64,000 nucleotides of DNA. Source: Candidatus Bathyarchaeota archaeon. GTDB lineage: Archaea > Thermoproteota > Bathyarchaeia > Bathyarchaeales > Bathycorpusculaceae. Numbering within the stretch: the stretch's first letter is position 1; every line of letters starts with the position of its first letter. Location of the stretch: NCBI GenBank assembly GCA_003164295.1, contig PLTA01000029.1:135-64134 (forward strand). Direction: 5' to 3'. Below are positions 55,050-63,787 of this stretch, in pieces. The position numbers and the translations under genes were made by a program. The notes beneath the pieces were generated by a model that saw only the letters and a program-made list of their open reading frames with translations, was not told the origin of the DNA and ran no database searches.

Positions 55050-56089
55050 TTTTCAATCACCGTTTCTTCAGGCACAGATACGCCGAAGTGTCGGCCTCCT
55101 TTCGCAGACAAATGCACTAGAACTTCATCGTTTGGTTTTAGCTCTGTAACGGGTTTCGAGGCTTTTGGCGTGACGACTCGTATGGTTTCGGCGTTTTGAA
55201 GTATGGTTTTTATTTTTGTACCGTCTGCTTCAGCTTCTATCAGAATTAAGGGGCGGAACTCTATTTTGGATCTGCCGACATTTGTTATTCTAACTTTTCC
55301 TTCCCTGTTGATTATTAAAACTTCGTCGCCTGCCTTCAATTCGGACAGGTAACGGGTACTCTGAAGCGATGTTAACGTGTAATGTGATGCGGGTCCAGCG
55401 TTTACGCGGAAAGGTCTAGATTGCACGTAGGGGTTTTCGCTGACTTCAGCTTCCACAAGGAAAAAGCCTGCGGATTGGCAACCTACTAACATTCCTTCGC
55501 CAGGACTCATCAGGTCAACGGTATCCACACAAACTCTGGCGCCGGTGCCAATTGGTTTAATCGATAAAATTTTAGCAACTGTCAATGTTACCTTAGGCAT
55601 TTGCCCCTTAACAATTTTAACTGTTTTAGCAAGCTCATCTGGATTTGAAGTTTTAAGCAAAACGCCGTCTGTTCCCAATTCTAAAGCTTCAAGAACCACT
55701 TTAGCATCTTCAGCCGTTGCTACTTCGGGGATTAGTTTGCTTTTGCCACCATGCGCCTTTGCAATTAAGTTTTCAAGAGGAATTACTCGCCAATCAAAGC
55801 AATTAAGGATTATGAAGTCAACTCCAAGTTCTGCTGCTTTGGCGGCTTGGTTTTCGTCTTCTTTTCCTTTTATGGTGATTTTGATTGCGGTTTTTTTGCC
55901 CTGATTTTTCAGGAGTGCAATTTTTTTCTCATTCAGGTCAGTTAGAAAAGTTATGTTCAATATGCCAGATTTATTGCTGGCTTTTTCACCCTCAAGAACT
56001 ACATCCGCGTTTTCCTGGGCAAGACTAAGTAAATTTTCTTTTTCTTGCAATGAAGCTGCTTGGTCTATTTCTACCCAGAGTTCCTTCAA
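55046..56089 (-). CDS. 3-dehydroquinate synthase II (archaeal AroB')
   Basis: 347 residues with no similarity to bacterial AroB. The pattern ELWVEIDQAASLQEKENLL, RVCVDTVDLMSPGEGMLVG and FRVNAGPASHYTL is that of the NAD-dependent archaeal enzyme that oxidises and cyclises ADH to dehydroquinate. It is coupled to ADH synthase by a four-base overlap. Confidence 0.95.
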   Translation of the reverse strand: MKELWVEIDQAASLQEKENLLSLAQENADVVLEGEKASNKSGILNITFLTDLNEKKIALLKNQGKKTAIKITIKGKEDENQAAKAAELGVDFIILNCFDWRVIPLENLIAKAHGGKSKLIPEVATAEDAKVVLEALELGTDGVLLKTSNPDELAKTVKIVKGQMPKVTLTVAKILSIKPIGTGARVCVDTVDLMSPGEGMLVGCQSAGFFLVEAEVSENPYVQSRPFRVNAGPASHYTLTSLQSTRYLSELKAGDEVLIINREGKVRITNVGRSKIEFRPLILIEAEADGTKIKTILQNAETIRVVTPKASKPVTELKPNDEVLVHLSAKGGRHFGVSVPEETVIEK

Positions 56090-56877
56090 CGTTTCTCACC
56101 GAGAATTTTAAGCGCTTGCTCCACGCTGGCTTCTTCATGAACGATCTTACAAAGCGCTTTCACTATTAAGGTTGGGTTTTCATGTTGGAACACATTCCGC
56201 CCTATTGAAAGCCCTGCAGCTCCAGCTTTAACTGCATCATAAGTGGTTTGGAGAACTTCTTGAGATGTATTGCATTTTGATCCACCAGCGATTACGACAG
56301 GAACTGGGCAGCCTTCTACAACTGTTTTGAATGATTCGATGTTGCCTGTGAAATTTGCTTTAATGATGTCTGCACCTAATTCTGCTCCGATTCTAGCTGC
56401 GTGCGCTACTACATCGGGTGCATGTTCATTTTGAATTTTCGGTCCACGAGGATACATCATGGCAAGCAGCGGCATACCATATACGTCGCATTCGTCGGCT
56501 ACTTTGCCAAGGTTACTGAGCATTTTGTCCTCATCTTGTGCCCCAACGTTCACATGAACAGAAACGGCATCTGCGCCTAAGCGTATGGCTTCTTTGACAC
56601 TGCATACTTGGACTTTGCCGTTTATGTTGGGACTAAGATTTGACATGCCTGACAACATCACGATTAAACCTGCATTTGCAACATCAACATGTTTTGCTAT
56701 GCCCTTATGAATCAGAACCGCGTCAGCTCCGCCTTTGAGGAGCTGATCAATTATTTGTTGCATGTTAACTATGCCTTGGATTGGACCGATAGTTACACCA
56801 TGATCCATAGGCACAATTACGGTGTGGCTGTCTTGTTTCATGATTCGTTTTAGGCGTCGAGTTTTTCCTTCGTTCAT
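56086..56877 (-). CDS. 2-amino-3,7-dideoxy-D-threo-hept-6-ulosonate (ADH) synthase
   Basis: A 263-residue class I aldolase-fold enzyme: VIVPMDHGVTIGPIQGI, MPLLAMMYPRGPKI and the Schiff-base Lys in DIIKANFTG. It makes ADH from aspartate semialdehyde and a ketose-derived donor, the archaeal alternative to DAHP synthase. It directly follows aspartokinase, whose product line supplies aspartate semialdehyde. Confidence 0.93.
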   Translation of the reverse strand: MNEGKTRRLKRIMKQDSHTVIVPMDHGVTIGPIQGIVNMQQIIDQLLKGGADAVLIHKGIAKHVDVANAGLIVMLSGMSNLSPNINGKVQVCSVKEAIRLGADAVSVHVNVGAQDEDKMLSNLGKVADECDVYGMPLLAMMYPRGPKIQNEHAPDVVAHAARIGAELGADIIKANFTGNIESFKTVVEGCPVPVVIAGGSKCNTSQEVLQTTYDAVKAGAAGLSIGRNVFQHENPTLIVKALCKIVHEEASVEQALKILGEKR

Positions 56878-56893
56878 ATCCAGTCACCTTTGC

Positions 56894-58141
56894 TTATTTA
56901 GCACTCCTTAATGAGTTTTTAATTAGCTTCAAAGCCTTTTCACGTTCATTCCAATCTACAAACAGCAGAATGCTGGATGTTATGGTTAATATGCCTGAAA
57001 TATTTATGCCGTTTAACCTGAGGTCTTCGCTGATTTTTCCAATTATGCCATGCGTTTCTTCTAAGCCGACTCCGCTTGTTTTTATGAAGACCAAGTCTTT
57101 TTTGACAGCCATCGCAATTGTTTCTTTGTTGTTCTTTGTAATCTCATGAATGTTGTTGAAGAGTGTATCTAAATTTTTCTCCTGGGAAACATAAAGGATA
57201 ATTGAATTTGTCGACATAGACAGACCAAGCAACATTGAGTGCAGTTTAGCTTTTTCAACCATTTCTTGAACAATTTGCGGGTTTGCAGAGATGCCGTTTC
57301 CGACCACTGTTATTTCAGCGACTGGAAAAGGATGCGCAATTTCTGCGTCTAATTCGGTTGCCAATGCTCCAGTAATTAATGTGCCTTCTTTGGTTAAATT
57401 CCCGTGTGCATGGTTTATGACTCGAATGTTGATGTTTTTGGGTTTATACTTTAGAGCTTTACTATGAATGAATTTTGCTCCTGAATCAGCAAGACCAACT
57501 AAAGTGTTAACGTCAATTTCTTTTAATCGCTCGGGGTCTGACACAATTTTTGGGTCACCTGACATAATGCCATCTGCATCAGTTACCAAAACGATTTCAT
57601 TAGCACCCAAAGCTTCGGCTAATACAAAAGCGGTCGTATCGCTTCCGCCCCTTCCAAGAGTCGTAATTTTGCCATCCGTGGTTTTTCCAATAAAACCTGC
57701 AACTACCGGGATAACACCCTTATTCATAACTGGCAAAACGCATTCACGAATGTTTTTTTCACAATCTTTCAATATAGGGTTCGCATTTTGAAAAGCTGAA
57801 TCAGTTATAATTGGCCAGTTGCTATCTATTGGGTCAAAATAACAGGATTCCGCACCATTAGTTTTTAATGCGGCAGAAAATATGCGGATACTGGTCCGTT
57901 CACCCATCGAAAGAATGTCGTCTAAATCTTTTTTCTCAAGTTTGCCATTCGAAGCGTTTTTCGCAGTTGTCATCAAGACGTCAGTTGTTTTGCCCATAGC
58001 GGAAACTACAACGGCAATGCGTGTGCCTTTTTTGGATTCATTCATCACTGCAACGACTGCTCTTAGGAGCTTCTCGTGATCGGCTAGGCTAGAACCGCCA
58101 AATTTTACAATAATAGTTTTACAATTGCCAGTCTTTTCCAT
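56894..58141 (-). CDS. lysC: aspartokinase
   Basis: 415 residues: IIVKFGGSSLADHEK, the substrate loop GRGGSDTTAFVLAEALGANE and two C-terminal ACT repeats (about 275-415). As first gene of the aromatic operon it probably feeds aspartate semialdehyde into ADH synthase as well as threonine and methionine. Aspartate-semialdehyde dehydrogenase is not in the window. A GGGTG site lies seven bases before the ATG. Confidence 0.95.
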   Translation of the reverse strand: MEKTGNCKTIIVKFGGSSLADHEKLLRAVVAVMNESKKGTRIAVVVSAMGKTTDVLMTTAKNASNGKLEKKDLDDILSMGERTSIRIFSAALKTNGAESCYFDPIDSNWPIITDSAFQNANPILKDCEKNIRECVLPVMNKGVIPVVAGFIGKTTDGKITTLGRGGSDTTAFVLAEALGANEIVLVTDADGIMSGDPKIVSDPERLKEIDVNTLVGLADSGAKFIHSKALKYKPKNINIRVINHAHGNLTKEGTLITGALATELDAEIAHPFPVAEITVVGNGISANPQIVQEMVEKAKLHSMLLGLSMSTNSIILYVSQEKNLDTLFNNIHEITKNNKETIAMAVKKDLVFIKTSGVGLEETHGIIGKISEDLRLNGINISGILTITSSILLFVDWNEREKALKLIKNSLRSAK

Positions 58142-58160
58142 GTTGATACACCCATGCTTT

Positions 58161-58198
58161 GCCCAGAACTTTTCTTAAAAAACTTGTCAGTCCTGGGC
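58161..58198 (-). promoter_or_regulatory. hairpin in the aromatic operon leader
   Basis: On the minus strand GCCCAGGACT (58198-58189) pairs with AGTTCTGGGC (58170-58161), a 10-bp stem with one G-U pair. The 18-nt loop contains a T6 tract (58182-58177). It starts at the leader peptide stop codon and ends 19 bases before lysC. It may be a ribosome-controlled attenuator. Confidence 0.6.
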
Positions 58199-58282
58199 CT
58201 AAGGAAAATAACGATAATAAAAATAGTCGAAGCTAAGTAACTGTAATCTGCTGTTTTCTTGTTTGCTTTTGCAAATAGACAT
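58199..58282 (-). CDS. candidate aromatic leader peptide
   Basis: ATG 58282 follows AAGGAT (58298-58293) and opens 27 codons ending SFDYFYYRYFP, then TAG. Seven of the last ten codons are Tyr or Phe. An in-frame ATG at 58312 would add ten residues, but it lies too close to the TATA box to be on the transcript. The stop abuts a strong hairpin and the operon that makes Tyr and Phe precursors. Regulatory translation is inferred. Confidence 0.65.
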   Translation of the reverse strand: MSICKSKQENSRLQLLSFDYFYYRYFP

Positions 58283-58320
58283 TAGAGCTTCGATCCTTGC
58301 TGATTGAAGCATTGTCTAAA

Positions 58321-58328
58321 AAATATAA
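58321..58328 (-). promoter_or_regulatory. TATA box of the aromatic operon
   Basis: On the minus strand TTATATTT lies about 40 bp before the leader peptide ATG. The expected start site, near 58299, would give a short leader beginning just before the AAGGAT site. The rest of 58329-58434 is the divergent promoter region of the IMPase gene. Confidence 0.5.
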
Positions 58329-58434
58329 GCGTTTCGGATTTAAACTAAGGTTTAACCAGAAAGCAATCGTCCAATCAATTCAATATAGCGTTTATCAATT
58401 TGACCGTACATAAGAAGCTAAGGAAGGTATTTCA

Positions 58435-59262
58435 ATGAAAGCTGATCGGGATTGGCAAGAAATTCTTAATCAATGCAAAAATAACGTTAAGACAAGCATT
58501 CAACCATACATAGCCACAATTAGGGAGCCCCAGCCAAACTTGGGTATAGGAGCTGGTGGGGATGCAATGAAGCCGATGGATTTAGCCGCTGAAACAGCAA
58601 TTGTGGATACCCTGAAACGGTATGACGTTTCTTTTACGCTAATTAGTGAGGAGTCGGGGGTAAGAAAGTTCGGCACTGAAACTGAGGGATGTTTTGTTAC
58701 GGTCGATCCAATTGACGGAAGCACAAATTTCATGCATGGATTACCCTTTTATTGCTGCTCAATCGCAGTATCAAACAAACGAACTTTAAATGATGTTTAC
58801 GCTGGGCTCGTTACTGACCTTGCCCACGACATAACCTACACAGCATTTGAAGACAAAGGCGCATATCGAGACGGCAAAAAAATACAAACCTCAAAAAATG
58901 GTTCACTAGAAGAAGCAGTAATCGGCTTGGACTTAAACACATACAAAGTCAAAGAGCTAATACCAAAAATAACTCCATTAATTGCAAAAACAAAGCACAT
59001 TCGCCACTTCGGCGCCAACGCGTTGGAACTGAGCTTTGTAGCAAACGGCTTAACAGACGCGTTTGTTGATATCCGAGGCAAATTGCGCACAACTGACGTC
59101 GCCGCTGGCTTTTTAATCCTCAAGGAAGCAGGCGGAATAGTAACCACGCCAGAAAATCAAGTTTTTAATGTTGAATTGGACCCTAAGAAAACCATGAGCT
59201 TCATCGCATCTGGTAACATGGAAATTCACAAAAAAATCATAAACTTGGTTAAAGCATGCTAA
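58435..59262 (+). CDS. suhB: inositol monophosphatase/FBPase-family phosphatase
   Basis: 275 residues: LISEESGVRKFG, the metal site DPIDGSTNFMHGLPFYC and RTTDVAAGFLILKEAGG. Archaeal members often act on both inositol-1-P and fructose-1,6-bisphosphate. AAGGAAGGT precedes ATG. It overlaps the next gene by seven bases. Confidence 0.9.
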   Translation: MKADRDWQEILNQCKNNVKTSIQPYIATIREPQPNLGIGAGGDAMKPMDLAAETAIVDTLKRYDVSFTLISEESGVRKFGTETEGCFVTVDPIDGSTNFMHGLPFYCCSIAVSNKRTLNDVYAGLVTDLAHDITYTAFEDKGAYRDGKKIQTSKNGSLEEAVIGLDLNTYKVKELIPKITPLIAKTKHIRHFGANALELSFVANGLTDAFVDIRGKLRTTDVAAGFLILKEAGGIVTTPENQVFNVELDPKKTMSFIASGNMEIHKKIINLVKAC

Positions 59263-60098
59263 AATTACTGTGGCCAAACCCTGCAGCACTAATAAATTCA
59301 GAAAAAACTAAAACTCTCCTCATCGCTGACCCTCACCTAGGCTGGGAAACATCTCTCCAAGAAAAAGGCATCCATGTTCCAAGCCAAACAGAAAAAATTC
59401 TCAACAAACTAGCGGAAATAATCAACAAATACAAACCTCAAGAACTCGTAATTCTTGGCGATGTTAAATACACGGTCATTTCAAGCGAGTTGGGAGAGTG
59501 GCATGATATTCCAGATTTTTTCACCAAATTACAGGAATATGTTCCCTCTATCGCTATCGTACGTGGCAACCATGACGCAAACCTCGAACCGCTTCTGCCC
59601 GAAAAGATCCAGCTTTTGCCAGCGACCGGCGCAGTGTTTGGTGATATCGGCGTTTTTCATGGACATAAGTGGCCTTCGCCAGCCTTACTTAAATGCAAAA
59701 CCTTAGTTATGGGGCATTTGCATCCTGTTGTTGTTTTCCGTGATCCTGCAGGGTTTAAGATTACAAGGCAAGCGTGGATGAAAGTAAACTGTAACTCTGA
59801 GGCTTTGGGAAAGATTTTGTTGCAGAAACACAAGATAAAAATTGTTGGGTCAGTCTCTGAAACACTAAAGAAACATTTCAATATTAGTCTAAAAACCAAG
59901 GAAATTGTCATTATGCCTAGTTTCAATGATTTTTTGGGGGGCAGACCTGTTAACGAAACAAGTCATAGAAAAGAAATTGGGGGTGAAGCGTTGATTGGTC
60001 CTGTTTTGCGTTCGGAAGCGGTGGATGTAGATAATTCTGAGCTGTATCTTTTAGATGGGACTTATTTGGGATCTTTGAACCAATTAAGGAACCTTTAA
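59256..60098 (+). CDS. archaeal metallophosphoesterase (SbcD-related)
   Basis: 280 residues of the calcineurin-like fold: LLIADPHLGWETSLQ, VILGDVKYTV, IVRGNHDAN, FHGHKWP and VMGHLHPVVV hold the two metal sites. It belongs to the archaeal SbcD-related single-domain group; the substrate is unknown. The C-terminal 60 residues are an extra module. Confidence 0.85.
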   Translation: MLKLLWPNPAALINSEKTKTLLIADPHLGWETSLQEKGIHVPSQTEKILNKLAEIINKYKPQELVILGDVKYTVISSELGEWHDIPDFFTKLQEYVPSIAIVRGNHDANLEPLLPEKIQLLPATGAVFGDIGVFHGHKWPSPALLKCKTLVMGHLHPVVVFRDPAGFKITRQAWMKVNCNSEALGKILLQKHKIKIVGSVSETLKKHFNISLKTKEIVIMPSFNDFLGGRPVNETSHRKEIGGEALIGPVLRSEAVDVDNSELYLLDGTYLGSLNQLRNL

Positions 60099-60218
60099 TG
60101 AGAGCATTTCTGAAGTTTGTTAGTTTATTTTGATTATGATTAGTTAGGATTCACTACGCTAATTTTATATCTGCCACATGTTATATGCATGATATAGTTT
60201 GAGGAGAGACAAAACAAA

Positions 60219-60374
60219 ATGAAACTTGTTACAGTCCTATTACCAGAAGCCTATCTTGAAGGTTTAGACGAATTAGTCCGAGCAAATATGTATCCAAGCA
60301 GGAGCAGCGTAATCCGTTCTTCAGTACGTGATTTACTAAAGAAAGAGCTTTGGGAAAACAAACGCCAAAGATAA
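60219..60374 (+). CDS. ribbon-helix-helix (CopG-like) regulator
   Basis: A 51-residue RHH protein: strand KLVTVLLPEAYLEGLDELVR and helices NMYPSRSSVIRSSVRDLLKK. GAGGAGA lies upstream of ATG and a TATA-like AATTTTATA about 60 bp further. It ends one base before the convergent pyrF stop. It probably binds DNA as a dimer; target unknown. Confidence 0.78.
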   Translation: MKLVTVLLPEAYLEGLDELVRANMYPSRSSVIRSSVRDLLKKELWENKRQR

Positions 60375-60375
60375 A

Positions 60376-61143
60376 CTAAATCCCTTTTACTGAATCGCAA
60401 AGCTTTCTTGCTGCTTGCGCTGGGTCGCCTGCCATTGTAATTTCTCGTCCGACAATAAGGTAGTTGGCACCTGATTTAATTGCAGTTTCTGGGCCGCCGC
60501 CTTGTGCGCCAACACCAGGTGAGTAAATGGGGACTTTTTCGTCCAAAATCTGCTTTACTTCTTTTATCTTTTCGGGGTAAGTAGCTCCAACTACTACTCC
60601 ATCAGCGCCCCATTTCAATGCTTTTTTAGCAAAAGAAACATATTGCAATGTTTTTTCACCTGTTTCTTGATCGATAATTACTTGGCCGTAGCCTTCGCTT
60701 GCGCCTTTATGACTCATGTAACAAAGCAGTATAACGCCTCGGTTAAGTCTCTGTGAAACCACAAATAATGGTTTTAAGCCATCGTTCCAGCCGACGAACG
60801 GGTTTGCGATTATAGCGTCAAAACCTGCTGCATAATAGTAATCTGCGATAACTTGATTTGTGGCACCTATGTCATTTACTTTAGCATCCATAATTGCCAA
60901 AAGCCCTTGCCCGCGGATTTGGTCTACAAGTTCTTGAATGCCATCAAAAGTACCAAGGGGAAGAATAAGATGATGATTTATTTTAACAGCACATATGTAA
61001 GGGTGAACAGCTTTTAGAATTTTTTGGGCTTTATCCAAGATTTTGTCTCGATTTTCTGGAGCTTCATAGGGAAAATCAAGCGCTAAAACAATCGGTGAAT
61101 TCATGCTTTTGGCTGCTTCTTGCATTTTGGCTTTAAACGACAT
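60376..61143 (-). CDS. pyrF: orotidine 5'-phosphate decarboxylase
   Basis: 255 residues: IVLALDFPYEAPEN, the catalytic DAKVNDIGATN (D-x-K-x-x-D) and VGREITMAGDPAQAARK. It makes UMP. It is the only pyrimidine gene in the window and is transcribed alone. Confidence 0.94.
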   Translation of the reverse strand: MSFKAKMQEAAKSMNSPIVLALDFPYEAPENRDKILDKAQKILKAVHPYICAVKINHHLILPLGTFDGIQELVDQIRGQGLLAIMDAKVNDIGATNQVIADYYYAAGFDAIIANPFVGWNDGLKPLFVVSQRLNRGVILLCYMSHKGASEGYGQVIIDQETGEKTLQYVSFAKKALKWGADGVVVGATYPEKIKEVKQILDEKVPIYSPGVGAQGGGPETAIKSGANYLIVGREITMAGDPAQAARKLCDSVKGI

Positions 61144-61332
61144 GTTATACCACTTGTTCTATGTTGTTGATTAAGGGCTATTTCATTTTTGTGTATGCTT
61201 TCAAAGTTCAAAGACTCCGCTTACTTTAAGGAGCAATTAAAATATTTTGACAAAAAGAAGAATAACAGTAAGAACTAATTTATTTTGTTAAACGCGAATT
61301 CATGGTGGAAAGATGAGATTTTCAACAAATAA

Positions 61333-62025
61333 TTATGTGACGGTCCACACATTTGAGCTTATAAGTTGCCATGTGACGATTAATGCGTATTCTGGGTTGT
61401 TATAGTATTGGACGTTATTTAGGACAATGAGCATTCCAGTTTGCTGATCGAAATAGACCGAGTCGTACTCATCACGCTGTGTGTTACCAGTTGGATCATT
61501 AATATCCTTAAACAAGTTTTCTATATACCAATAGTTTCTTCCTCGGGTAGAATTATTAGCATATGTTAAGGTGTCTGTGGCGTTAACGATTTGTCCGTCA
61601 GTTCCTTTAGGGTAAAGTAGGTCACCGGTTTTTAGGTTTGAAGGATAAAGAGGCCAAAATCCGTTCGGATCAGTTTTATTTCCAGTAGCAAGGTCAATTG
61701 TTTGTGAACTTGTGATTTGCGTACCATTCAAAAACAACCATACTGTGTCAAGTGAAACTTTAGTACCGACAACCCCTGTTACGGTAACTGTATAATGATC
61801 TGTTTGGTTATATACATCGAAGCCGGCTGGAGTCACTGCAGCTGCACTGTTTAAAACTGAGGTACCAGTTATTCTGTAAGTGAAAGTATCACCAACATGA
61901 ACTCCAACAATACTCGTTGGTTTAGAAAGAGTAGTTCCATAAACAATTGCGGCAGTTGCAACGACCAATATAGCTATGAGAATAATAGCAACATAGAGTT
62001 TCTTATGACCCGTTTTCTTAGGCAT
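61333..62025 (-). CDS. membrane-anchored extracellular protein, unknown function
   Basis: 230 residues: one N-terminal anchor (about 8-30) and an outside domain of about 200 residues rich in Thr, Asn and aromatic residues (GVHVGDTFTYRITGTS). The pattern suggests a beta-sandwich. No family recognised; it is probably surface-exposed. Confidence 0.65.
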   Translation of the reverse strand: MPKKTGHKKLYVAIILIAILVVATAAIVYGTTLSKPTSIVGVHVGDTFTYRITGTSVLNSAAAVTPAGFDVYNQTDHYTVTVTGVVGTKVSLDTVWLFLNGTQITSSQTIDLATGNKTDPNGFWPLYPSNLKTGDLLYPKGTDGQIVNATDTLTYANNSTRGRNYWYIENLFKDINDPTGNTQRDEYDSVYFDQQTGMLIVLNNVQYYNNPEYALIVTWQLISSNVWTVT

Positions 62026-62196
62026 AACTTTACCATTGCATTGCTCAACTATTTAGTTGTTTTCCCAAAAACTCATTTCGGAAAAATGTAGATTTAACTC
62101 CAGAAAAAGCATCATTCCAATTTAAGGTAAAATGTGAAGTTTAGTATAGGGTAAATTTAAGAGAAAGAACAGACCATAAAAGACTTCGGTGAAAAA

Positions 62197-63273
62197 ATGT
62201 ATTGCCATAACTGTGGTGCACAGATTCCGGACGATGCTGCTTTCTGCGTAAAATGTGGAACAAGCACCGGATTAAATGTCTCGAAGCCAACTTCAACTTC
62301 TACGTCTCCAGTAGTTGCCGCTTCAGGAGCAACATCACTGAAATGTCCAAGCTGCGGAGCACCTATCTCACCTAAGTTTGGAGAGATGGTAATAACCTGC
62401 GAGTATTGCGGTAACGCAGTCACGCTTGGTAACCAAGGTTGGACAAATATACAAAAGCAAACAATGCTTAATTTGAAAGTTGCCACCGTTGACCAAGTGA
62501 ATTCTATAATTACACCATTAATGGACAGAGGTCTTTTGCACAGACACCTCCACGAAGACTCCAAACAAGAAGATATGAGCCTCACCTACGTGCCATACTG
62601 GATCGTAAGCGTTTCAGCCCGCACGAGCATCACTGCTACAGATGAAACGGCACAAATTGCGCAGACAGCCACAACAGCCGCGTTGATGGGAGTAATCTTT
62701 GGGGGAATGGGTGGCGGTTTTGGTGGAGGCGGACGAGGAGGGGGCTTTGGCGGAGGAGGACGCAGACGAGCTCTTGAGAACCAATTTCGAACGGGCACCC
62801 CTTTTAGTGGTATTTTGGGGTTGAAGCGGATAAGAATAATGGCTTGGGGAATGGGTGGTATGGGACGTGGCGGCGGAATGAGAAAGACCGAGCAATTGGA
62901 TATGAACTATAACTTTCCTGTGATTGCATTAAAGGCTCTCACGGATTATCAGCCAAGGGATTACCAATTCAATCTTGACGGCAGAGAATTGTTTGACATA
63001 TCCAAGTTACCCAAAGACGTTAAGATACTTAACGGCGACATAAGCGAGGAAGTTGCAAAATCTCAAGCAAAGACCTTAGTGGACCAGCTCCAATCACAAA
63101 AAGCACATGAGAAATATCATATGATCCAATCAATACATACCGATTCGGATGTTGGTGATGTAGAGTTACTTCACGCACCTGTGTGGTTTGCAAAGTACGA
63201 CCATAAAGGAAACAAGATTGTGCTGGTGATTGATGCTAATTCAGGCAGAGTGGTCAACAGCCTCGGTCTCTAA
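62197..63273 (+). CDS. double zinc-ribbon protein with glycine-rich insert
   Basis: 358 residues: two N-terminal zinc ribbons (CHNCGAQIPDDAAFCVKCG and CPSCGAPISPKFGEMV-CEYCG), then an alpha/beta region (LTYVPYWIVSVSARTS). A Gly/Arg-rich low-complexity stretch (about 170-235) follows, then a C-terminal domain (YNFPVIALKALTDYQPRDYQ). It is probably a membrane or RNA-associated protein; function unknown. Confidence 0.7.
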   Translation: MYCHNCGAQIPDDAAFCVKCGTSTGLNVSKPTSTSTSPVVAASGATSLKCPSCGAPISPKFGEMVITCEYCGNAVTLGNQGWTNIQKQTMLNLKVATVDQVNSIITPLMDRGLLHRHLHEDSKQEDMSLTYVPYWIVSVSARTSITATDETAQIAQTATTAALMGVIFGGMGGGFGGGGRGGGFGGGGRRRALENQFRTGTPFSGILGLKRIRIMAWGMGGMGRGGGMRKTEQLDMNYNFPVIALKALTDYQPRDYQFNLDGRELFDISKLPKDVKILNGDISEEVAKSQAKTLVDQLQSQKAHEKYHMIQSIHTDSDVGDVELLHAPVWFAKYDHKGNKIVLVIDANSGRVVNSLGL

Positions 63274-63440
63274 TTACTAATTTTTTTAATTTTTAGCTCA
63301 GAATAAAGAATTTGATGGCTTGTTTCACAAGAAAAAGTTAGACTTTGTTTCGGCAAAAAGACTAAAAATTGCTTTCTTTATAATTTGAATAAAAAATTAA
63401 TTGCCTTAAATTCTTAATTTTATTAATTTAAATGAAAAAA

Positions 63441-63779
63441 CTAAGTTGGCTTTTCAGCAGCTTCCTTTTCTTTAGCGCCAGAACCCTTTTTATTTAGTCG
63501 AATCGAGAGTTGATGATTTTTTCGGGTTAAAATAACGTCTTCTTCAGCTATATTTTCGACAATTACTTCTCCGTTGTATTTCATGCGACTAACATAACCA
63601 AGTTCTTTTAGTTCATTCATGAGTTGTTCGCGTAGTTTTCTTAGTTGCTCGCTTGAGGTTTCTGCGTCTCTTTTAAAACAGAATGTGATGGTTTTTTTGT
63701 TAGCTTCATAGTTTGCTCTGGTGCCTTTGCCAAGCTTTTCTACATGGCCCCATACAACTTTGTCATCTGGTTCTCTCAT
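63441..63779 (-). CDS. small protein following aIF2-alpha, unknown function
   Basis: 112 residues, nine bases after the aIF2-alpha stop, so co-transcribed. It is alternating beta-strand and helix (GTRANYEANKKTITFCFKRD) with a Lys/Glu-rich tail. No family recognised; the setting suggests a link to translation. Confidence 0.55.
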   Translation of the reverse strand: MREPDDKVVWGHVEKLGKGTRANYEANKKTITFCFKRDAETSSEQLRKLREQLMNELKELGYVSRMKYNGEVIVENIAEEDVILTRKNHQLSIRLNKKGSGAKEKEAAEKPT

Positions 63780-63787
63780 GTTTTCGC

